Of a stretch of DNA of 64,000 bases, positions 56,846 through 64,000 are shown in pieces; the stretch's first letter is position 1; the number at the start of each line of letters is the position of its first letter. Made by a program: the position numbers and the translations under genes. The notes beneath the pieces were generated by a model, which was not told the DNA's origin, ran no database searches, and saw nothing but the letters and a program-made list of their open reading frames with translations. The stretch comes from Reticulitermes speratus. Its lineage: Eukaryota; Arthropoda; Insecta; Blattodea; Rhinotermitidae. The stretch spans positions 12,938,733 to 13,002,732 of the forward strand of contig JAJKFL010000039.1 in the NCBI GenBank assembly GCA_021186555.1, given 5' to 3'.

Positions 56846-58834
56846 GGCCTAAATCCTGAAGTTTTGGCGTAGCTTTTCAAAGTTTCTTCTCTACGCAGTA
56901 ATTCAGGTAATTAATTCTTCAAAATCGCGAAGAGTGAGTTTGGAAACCACGAGCACTCTTTACAGTGTTAGTATTTTTGTATCGGAACATAGTTGTCTCT
57001 ACACAGGAAGTTTACTACACTTTAGTATGCCTCATTTCTGAAACATTTTATTTTGAGCTTTTTATATACCCTATAAACTCCGCTTCGCTCTACATCTATG
57101 AAGCTAAGTTTACATCCACCACGTGCCACCCTTTGGATCAGCCCACAGCTTTGTGTCCAGAATGGGTGATATAAAAATAAATAGCCCTAGCCAAGTCTTT
57201 TCCCTCTTTTTACCATCCGAATCTTCCTGATCTTCCTCGTGTAGGAATTTAACACTGTACTGATTATCAGGTGCCGAATTCAAGACAGGTAATCGCAGAG
57301 TCCAACTGGATTTTCATAGGTTCAGTCTCGTACAAGATTTTTTAAAATTAATGATAATTTTGAACTTTTGTGGCTCAGTTATAGGTCATATAACACAGAC
57401 TATATTATAAAATTAATTTAGTTCCTCTTAAGAACCCTAAGGAAGACCTCAGTACTGTATTGCTCCGAGAGGAAAACACTGGCCGGAAAAGTGCGACCGT
57501 AATGATTCGTCGTTAAGTCAAGAGGAACGAAAGTGGAAAGCTGCACTGCAGTGGAGCGCGCTTTTTCGAGTTCGATATATATGTCATTCTGAATACCCTA
57601 TTGGCCTCGACATTTGTTTATTGCAGGTAAAAACTGGATGCCGCAAAATTCATCACACTGCGTAGTGTCAGAAACTGTTTATCCGCGTTGTTCACAATAC
57701 TGAGAAATGTTTGATATAAAGATTGTGGATCTCAATGAAATGTGTAGCTTACATTAGTGCCGATTTTTGTGCAATAAAATGTTTTTGAGAAAATTGATCC
57801 GGTTCTGTACAGTACATCTTTATTATGCGTTTATTTTATTGGTGTATATAAAAATCTGCGCGTTAAAAGTCATCTAAGTCGGTCGTCCTGAGCAGGTTTT
57901 CCATTCTTTGTGGTCTTACAACTCTTAGAACTACTGGAGTCATGGCGATGATAAATCACCGTCGCCTTAACACAGTAACCTTATGTCTGTAAGGGTAAAT
58001 ATATTCACAGGCTTTCTACAGTGGAATCTAAAAGACAGTTTGTGATATAAAGATGATTCTTATAACAATCATTTCCATATTTTACCTAGATCGAATGGTT
58101 TTTATATACTTTCTGCAATTTTCATACAGTTTGTCGCAGGAGTTTCAAAGTTTTATGACACGTATTTATGTGCTTCACTTTTCGTAGCGATTGGATCCTC
58201 ATACAGAAACCAAGCTTGCAGTCATGATGCAGAAAATGGTGAAATTAAATTTGGGGAGGCTGCTTGTTAGAGTGCAAGCCGGACTGCTGTGACACAGGAT
58301 AGTATTGCAGCTTCCGCATTGACAATGTTGAAACTTCTTTTTTATTACCATAAAATTAATATAATATAAAATAAACTGTTTATGTATTATTGTATTATTG
58401 ACGTGATATCGGTTTTAGTGTTCAGAAATTGACATTTTGAATGTTTCACAATAAGAAGAGAGGCTGGTGACTGAAATCGCATTTAACGAAATTTGGTAAA
58501 TATACTTCTCAGAAATGAAAGACTGCTCTTAAGAAAAGAAGCATGGATTATATTCACGTCAATTACATGATTTTTAAAGTGGAATATGTATACATGAAAT
58601 TGTTACAGTAAGTAAGGAGGTCATTATTTCAGTACAGGTGAGTAATTGTGTGATGATATTAAACTAAATCATGCCTGTGTCCTTTATTGCTAAATATTAG
58701 CAGGGCGTTATTTTTATTTTATTCATAATTCTGAACGACGCTGCATATAGCTCATGTTAGACCTGCACAGCGTCGAATGATGGGTATCAATGAAAGCTGA
58801 TTCAGATATGATGTGTGAATGAAACTGCAGTGGC

Positions 58835-58965
58835 TTAATTTCAGGTACCTTTCTGGATGTACGAGGAAAAACCATGAAGAGTCGGTGTATAGCAGGTCTC
58901 CATGCCGAGATTTGAACCACCAACACTCCGAATAAGAAGAATGAGTGTTAAGCACTCTACCGCGA
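58835..58965 (-). mobile_element. SINE family C-like fragment
   Basis: GAGGAAAAACCATGAAGAG, GCCGAGATTTGAACCACC, GTTAAGCACTCTACCGCG. Confidence 0.5.
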
Positions 58966-59089
58966 CCTTTGGAGTTCGCTGTGTGACTGCATACATTGTT
59001 CGTACATAAAATGCATCCTCATTAGATGACAGGCCAGAATAATTCTATCATGACCCGTTTTGGGCAGCGGCTCGAAGACTGGGAACTGC

Positions 59090-59207
59090 TGTTCTATACT
59101 TCATTGAATCGTGCAGTGAAAGTGGTGTTGTGAGGTACTGGATATCGCAACAACGTTGTTGTGCGTGTGCCAAATGCTGTAGATGAAAATAATCCGGGAT
59201 AACCGTG
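59090..59207 (+). promoter_or_regulatory. Probable 5' untranslated leader of the navigator transcript
   Basis: GC-richer stretch directly upstream of the navigator ATG, with stops in the coding frame and no SINE or LINE similarity. A transcription start or an upstream acceptor cannot be fixed by eye. Confidence 0.35.
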
Positions 59208-59306
59208 ATGGCGTGCATCCGGGCTGTGAGGTCGCCCCAAGGATCGACCGACGATCTCCTCAAGCAGCAGGTCACCGTGCCGAGGAAGCACATGCCAATC
59301 ATACAG
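59208..59306 (+). CDS. sick: Neuron navigator (sickie/NAV2-like), first coding exon
   Basis: ATG in a good context (GTGATGG), with an in-frame stop about 20 bases upstream, opens 33 codons starting MACIRAVRSP and ending KHMPIIQ at donor ATACAG|GTAATA (phase 0). The next exon in phase begins VYTDWANHYL. Together they give the Ile-Gln-x-Tyr-Thr-Asp-Trp-Ala-Asn-His-Tyr-Leu sequence at the start of the calponin-homology domain of navigator proteins. Navigators are large cytoskeletal proteins with an N-terminal CH domain and a C-terminal AAA ATPase domain that guide axon growth; Drosophila sickie also acts in immune signalling. Only the extreme N-terminus lies in this window. A longer isoform from upstream exons is possible. 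Confidence 0.8.
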
Positions 59307-59657
59307 GTAATAACATTTGGGCATTAGGAAACACGCATATCATACCGGTCACAACAACACAGTGTTAGGAAACGCATGCCTGTCGTATAATAAAAACACA
59401 GCATGAGCAGTATGATAGTGCTGACCCATCCATGGAGACATAAACAACCACAGAAGACGCAGGGACAAATACATGAAAACTAAGATGACATTCTACGAGA
59501 GATGTTTGTTTGCATTCAAATTATAAATTTTATGACATACTTACATGCAATTTGCACTATATTTTTAATCATTTTAATGTAACTTAATATCTGTTTTTAA
59601 CAATACAATTGCACATCCTTGGCATAATTAGCCAATGTTGTGTTTTTCTTTGTCGAA

Positions 59658-59703
59658 TACCTCCCTGAAGAAGGCTAAAAAAAGTCGAAACATGTAGGAG
59701 GCT
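59658..59703 (+). ncRNA. Hammerhead-like cassette, best stem I
   Basis: CCTCC (59660-59664), CTGAAGA (59665-59671), one A, GGCT...AGTC, GAAA (59687-59690), CATGT, A, GGAGG (59697-59701). GGAATAAACATTG follows at about 59750. It lies in the first navigator intron. Confidence 0.45.
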
Positions 59704-59914
59704 TGGTTTATGATTGTATACTTTTGTATCTATCTGTTGTGCAGTTGTTGGAATAAACATTGTAAAATTATCTAACTGCACGTAACATGATAATATTAAA
59801 GTAGAACGTTCCTTCATCCTTTAAAAGGGCTACTTAGCTTTATTTGAAGGTCCCCAGGCTTCGTCCGTTTGTCCTGTTTGAAGATGAAAATGAGTAGGGA
59901 AAATTGGCAGAATG

Positions 59915-60065
59915 ATACTGACGGGGGAAAACCGAAGTACTCGGAGAGAAACCTGTGTCATTGCCACACTTTGTCCACTACAAATCTAGGATTGGCTCGG
60001 GATCAAACCTGGTCTCTCCGCTGTGGCAGGCAGACGCCTAACCCCCTGAGCCAGAGCGCGGCCTT
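59915..60065 (-). mobile_element. SINE family D copy in a navigator intron
   Basis: ACCGAAGTACTCGGAGAGAA, ATTGCCACACTTTGTCCAC, GGGATCAAACC and CTGAGCCAGAGCGCGGCC. Confidence 0.65.
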
Positions 60066-60530
60066 ACATTCCCGAAGTTCATCAAAGTAGTGTTTAAAAA
60101 TTAAGTTCCTACCTCACAGAAAACACACCCCAGCTCCACTAGGTACCGGTGCCGATTAATGTTGAACAGACATGCCTCTGAATCATACAAAATACACAAA
60201 TTCGTTCAGCTGGAAGAACTTATGGTTTTAACGTTAATGCATGTGGGACATACTGCAACCACCGTGCTTTAAATGATTAAAGAGAACACTTAGTTTTGTT
60301 GTTTGATTAGTTGGCGGGGGTTTATATGATGTCGCATTCGTTAAGCGTATTCGTATAGGTGATAATTACAGAGTGGTTGAATAGGTGGAAGGACAAATAA
60401 GAGCACCGTGAGGACGTATTTTCTGCCGCTTATTTCTGTGAACGACATTGTCTCGAACACTCTTCCAGCCATAGATCATTTCATATGTGTGCTGAACTCA
60501 CAGTAACTAATAAGGGGATTTGTTATATAG

Positions 60531-60648
60531 GTTTACACAGACTGGGCCAATCACTACTTATGCAGAACACGCAGCAAAAGGTTGATCCACGATCTGCAGA
60601 CCGACGTGTGTGACGGAATTCTCCTAGCTGACATAATTGAAGCTGTCA
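60531..60648 (+). CDS. sick: Neuron navigator, CH-domain exon
   Basis: Acceptor TTGTTATATAG and donor GCTGTCA|GTAAGT bound 39 codons plus one base. The exon encodes VYTDWANHYL, then a basic SKRLIHDLQTDV and DGILLADIIEAV. This is the first half of a type-3 calponin-homology fold as seen in NAV2, NAV3 and sickie: the YTDWANHYL helix, the KRLIxDLxxDVxDGxLL signature and the LLADIIE helix are all present. The frame is intact. Coding CpG-containing codons stand out from the repeat-filled introns on either side. Confidence 0.93.
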
Positions 60649-60799
60649 GTAAGTATCGCGTGCGAAGAATTCTTATTTTCTATTTTTCTCCCTCCTTTTT
60701 TATCTTCCTTTCTCTCTTCTTTACCCTATCCTTCCCTTCCAGTCTTTCCCTCTTCTTTCTTTCTTCCTCACACGTGCATATTCTCAACCATTTTATGCA

Positions 60800-61015
60800 T
60801 ATAGATCGGGAGGTTCTCGGTTAGAACCTCAGTCTGGACACCGAATCTCCTGACAGATATTTTGTGGATTTTTTTCAGTCTTTCCAGGCAAATGGCTGAA
60901 TAGTATCTTAAATTTAAACCATGGACCGTTCCTTTCAGATCCTTTCCATCCAATTATTAGTTGTCATCCAAAAACTTGACGCTATAAAGTCGGAGTTAAT
61001 TACAGCGTCGTTAAA
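60800..61015 (+). mobile_element. SINE family C copy in a navigator intron
   Basis: GGTTCTCGGTTAGAACCTC, GGATTTTTTTCAGTCTTTCC, AGGCAAATGGCTGAATAG, ending GCGTCGTTAAATAAAC. Confidence 0.55.
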
Positions 61016-61358
61016 TAAACTACAGACAAGTGAAATGTATTTTACACACGTCAGCGCTCTATTTCCAAACTCGCATAATATTGGTTTCGGTGATTTGTTT
61101 ATGGGCTCTGACCATTCAAGGAAAAGAATATGTGAAGTGCTCTTTTTTGTTTACAAACTTTCTTTTACCTTCACTGACATGCAGCCACTGTACGTATGAA
61201 GTGTTAAAGGTGTTTTAATTTTTGAAAATAGAACTTCTTAAATACACGCCTTCATATACTAGGTACAAAAATATAATATTTTAGCAATAGCAGCTCACAA
61301 TGAGAAGTACCCCAGTGAGACAGTATATTGAATAATTAATGTGCCTTCTATGTTACAG

Positions 61359-61411
61359 CCAATCAGAGTGTCCCCAATATAAATCAGAAACCGAAGACCT
61401 CGTCTCAAATG
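61359..61411 (+). CDS. sick: Neuron navigator, small CH-domain exon
   Basis: A 53-base exon between acceptor TTCTATGTTACAG and donor CAAATG|GTAAGT. It completes the split Thr codon (A+CC) from the previous exon and encodes TNQSVPNINQKPKTSSQM, ending in phase 0. This matches the navigator CH-domain loop with Pro-x-Ile-Asn and Lys-x-(S/T)-x-Ser-Gln-Met, which is followed in homologues by a helix starting (V/I)-(D/E)-Asn-Ile. That next exon was not found before the window ends. Confidence 0.9.
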
Positions 61412-61534
61412 GTAAGTTTACATATTGTTGTCCTTACTACATATATTTCGTTATGTCTACAATGTTTGTTAAAAATTCTTTATGTTTTACGTGAACACAA
61501 GAATTGTGAATGCGTGATCCTTCCAATGTATAAA

Positions 61535-61615
61535 GAACACGCCGTGTAATCTGGTAGAAATTTACGGACGTTTCGGAGGGAGGTCAGTAAATTTGTACCA
61601 GACTACACGGCGTGA
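61535..61615. mobile_element. Foldback, ACGGCGT family
   Basis: Arms ACGCCGTGTAATCTGGTAGA and CAGACTACACGGCGT with flanking GTAAATTT form a near-perfect hairpin around GACGTTTCGGAGGGAGGTCA. It lies in a navigator intron just downstream of the exon at 61411. Confidence 0.6.
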
Positions 61616-62654
61616 CATTCCAGAAGACAGTATTATTTATAACCAAGACTTTCCACTTTATGTTTGAAGGTATCATTAAAAAATATTTAGTCGTAAACGA
61701 ATTACAGATGTCATTTTTGTGGGTTATAAATGCATTTACATATTTTACATGAGATGTTCGTTGTGGGAGTAAGTTGTACCAACTGTACACCGTGAAATTG
61801 TGAAGTGTACTGAAATTCATTACGAATGTTCAGTACTGAAAAATTGAATTATTTTGACCAAGTTCTAGCAGATTTCTCGAAAGAGGCTTTTATCTTGTGT
61901 TCAAATTTATCGCCGCAGAAGCAATACTTTCTATCATTTGGAGATGACCATGAGTACTGTCAGCTGTTCACGGTGTTTAGTAAAGGCTTAAGCAATGTAA
62001 TGCTCGTTGAAGTTTCAACATTGAATCTCTAATACGTGGTATGTGCACCTTCCACAATTTCAGAGAACTGATCCCAATTATCTTACACAAACCCGACAAC
62101 TCTTTTCCTCAGCGTACTGTATGGCTTTAGAGAGTAGGTAGAACGTGTCAAAAGCTGTGTCGCAATTCGCTGTTCCATAATCGAACATCGCAGGTTTGTG
62201 CTTTACTGCCTTGTGCTCAGTTCAAGCGTGAGCTACATGGCCATGTGTAACGACGTAGGTTCACTGCCCCTAAAGTTATGTTTAACGCGACTGGTGAGAC
62301 GCATAAAGTCACTGTTACTGTAATAGCCCTTCGGACGTTGTTGGGAAGTTTTCAACACAGAGAACAGAAATTAAAAGCATTCTAAATAGGGTTTGTTTTT
62401 TAACATATCCAGGCCTGCTTATCAACAATGCACACTAGATATTGCGTTCCGAGTATAACTCATAAAACCTGCTTTCCTACTCCATACATCTGTAGTCTAA
62501 ATCTGTAGTACTAAATTTTGTGCAGTGATGCCTAATATTTGTGAGTCGTCACTATGGAACTTGCTCGTTTGACCCTTCTGTCTCCTAGAATTTCGGAGAA
62601 CTTGTGCATCCCTTATTGTTATTATTATTATTGTTATTATTATGATGAACATAT

Positions 62655-62987
62655 AGTAAAACTTCGCTTATCCATCAGGGAGCGGGACCGAAGTAATGAC
62701 GGATACGAGAATAGACGCATAATAGAATAAGGTGCTTAAAATTATGTTTTGCGTAATACAAATAATATTATTTATTATATTACATACTACAGTGTATGTA
62801 TTTACATACGAACATCACATAATAGGTCAAGATTCGAAAATAATATTATTTTAATTACACACTACACACCACGGGACAAGGAACGCTTGCGCGTTTCCTC
62901 CTACACCTCCCATACACAGTGGCTCACCACTACGAAGGTTAATGGAAACAGACGAATAATCGGATGACGGATAATCGAAGTTTTACT
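62655..62987. mobile_element. pogo/Tigger-like MITE
   Basis: Ends AGTAAAACTTCGCTTATCC and GGATAATCGAAGTTTTACT are near-perfect inverted repeats typical of pogo/Tigger elements (stem GTTTTACTTCGATTATCC). The body of about 330 bases is AT-rich, without a transposase. It lies in an intron of the navigator gene. Confidence 0.75.
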
Positions 62988-63142
62988 GTGTTACTTAAGA
63001 ACAAATTACAATTTCTGTCTACGTTAAATGTGTCAGATATAACCTAAAAAATTCGGCTCCGTCGCCAGGTTTGTAATTATTGTCTTACAAACAGTACTAT
63101 ATTCGCGAGATTTCAGGCTTCCGCCACGGTTTAGTTGACGTC

Positions 63143-63325
63143 TTGGCTCCTCTGGCATGTTGCACGGCGTTGGTTCGTAGTTTGTTACCGACGTTTCGGG
63201 ACAACGTGTCTGTCCCATCTTGAAGGGTCAAGCTGACAGCTGACTCTTGAAGATGCGACCGACACGTTGTCCCGCAACGTCGTAACAAACTACCATCCAA
63301 CGCCGCGCAACATGCCAGAGGAGCG
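63143..63325. mobile_element. Foldback of about 85-bp arms, ACGGCGT family
   Basis: The left arm has CTCCTCTGGCATGTTGCACG and CCGACGTTTCGGGACAACGT; the right arm has ACACGTTGTCCCGCAACGTC and GCGCAACATGCCAGAGGAGC. Both flank a short centre with GGGTCAAGCTGACAGCTGAC. Confidence 0.65.
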
Positions 63326-63971
63326 AAGACCTCAGTACTGTATACATTTTGTAGGCCTATGTAGACGTATACGGTCTGTCATAATACGACATTGCAGGTG
63401 CCTAGCTACAATGCTTTCTTAGTTATTGTCTCAGAAACGAAAACTGAAGAAATGTTTTTGACGGCCTTGTGTTTTCGAAGATCTGTTACCATACATAATC
63501 TCTTTGGCCGAAGAATAAAAATAGGTGCCCTTTCCTCTTAGATCGCTGTATTTAATTTTAATTAAGTAATTTATTTGTGGCTTTGTAAAGAAATTTTGGA
63601 ATGTCTTTTCCATTATACACAACGATGGGCAAGGTTAGGATTTATTCATACAATTCTGAGGCCGCAGGCTTGTGGGTCCAGACCTGAACTTTTGAGGGTA
63701 GCCAAATGAGTTTTTATATTCAACATAATAACCTTCGTCTAGCTCGTGTTTTGTTCTGTCGCCTCATTTTATACTTTCCATGTTTTTTCTTCTAAATAGG
63801 ACAAAACACCAGCCTTCGAATTTGTCTCGCTTCAGAAATTTCCAGCCCATTCAGAAAAATTCGTCTTGCACACGTGCTACTCACGTGATACAGTGGCCTT
63901 GCACCTTTTTTGGGGGGAATACGTAATTACGAGAAAGTTTATGGGTCACGTGAATAAAAATTGCTTCAGAA

Positions 63972-64000
63972 CAGTGTTTATCAACCGGTGGGCCGCAGAC
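63972..64000 (+). mobile_element. Start of another hAT-type element, cut by the window end
   Basis: CAGTGTTTATCAACCGGTGG resembles the common hAT end CAGTGGTTCTCAACC. The preceding 8 bases CTTCAGAA would be the target copy. Only 29 bases are visible. Confidence 0.5.

Larger units (their letters stand above)
56170..59085. other. Sequence upstream of the navigator start
   Basis: AT-rich, with the CA/CTCTGTCA array and one SINE fragment. No exon seen. Confidence 0.45.

Noticed and set aside
1-64000. Virus-like or LTR element, Polinton, CRISPR or bacterial genes
   Set aside because: No capsid, integrase, protease, envelope, long terminal repeat or repeat-spacer array was seen.

Overview
The window looks like nuclear DNA of an insect. 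A cockroach or termite-type genome is my best guess, from the repeat families and gene sequences; this is inference. It is intron- and repeat-dominated: small exons with clean GT/AG boundaries lie kilobases apart, tRNA-derived SINEs occur every few kb on both strands, and there are decayed LINE tails, MITEs, foldbacks and microsatellites. I see no bacterial operon, CRISPR array, rRNA gene, free-standing tRNA gene or convincing virus-like element.

Three host loci can be supported. (1) On the minus strand, from 30519 leftward past base 1, lies a membrane dipeptidase (M19 family). Exon 14584-14401 carries a membrane anchor and ends in Val-Asp-Gly. Exon 8145-7989 continues with His-Asn-Asp-Leu-Pro-Trp, the metal-binding start of the enzyme domain. 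Three more candidate exons (30519-30347, 28768-28534, 22869-22773) join in compatible phases and would add a long cytosolic N-terminus. The rest of the catalytic domain lies outside the window. (2) On the plus strand, from 59208 rightward past the end, lies the 5' coding part of a neuron navigator gene (Drosophila sickie, vertebrate NAV2/NAV3). Three exons (59208-59306, 60531-60648, 61359-61411) splice in phase and encode the start of the calponin-homology domain. (3) On the plus strand at about 41.4-46.8 kb is an unrecognised spliced gene, or the remains of one, with tandem related domains and several broken frames. It sits in a block of about 10.5 kb (38.3-48.8 kb) that is strikingly poor in CpG and free of SINEs, unlike both flanks. 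That fits a germline-methylated gene body.

Layout: 1-30.5 kb, introns of the dipeptidase gene filled with SINEs, LINE tails and MITEs; 30.5-38.3 kb, intergenic repeats; 38.3-48.8 kb, CpG-poor block with the unknown gene; 48.8-59.1 kb, repeat-rich intergenic or upstream sequence; 59.2-64 kb, navigator gene and its introns. At least four unrelated tRNA-headed SINE families (called A, C, D, E here) coexist.

The most interesting non-genic signal is a short cassette found in at least five unrelated repeats. It has the order stem I, CTGANGA, one extra base, stem II, GAAA, a very short stem III, then U-H, with stem I closing exactly where a hammerhead ribozyme would close it. An AATAAA-like signal often follows. 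Two back-to-back perfect palindromes at 20.07-20.17 kb and a 275-bp tandem duplication at 14.9-15.45 kb are also unusual.
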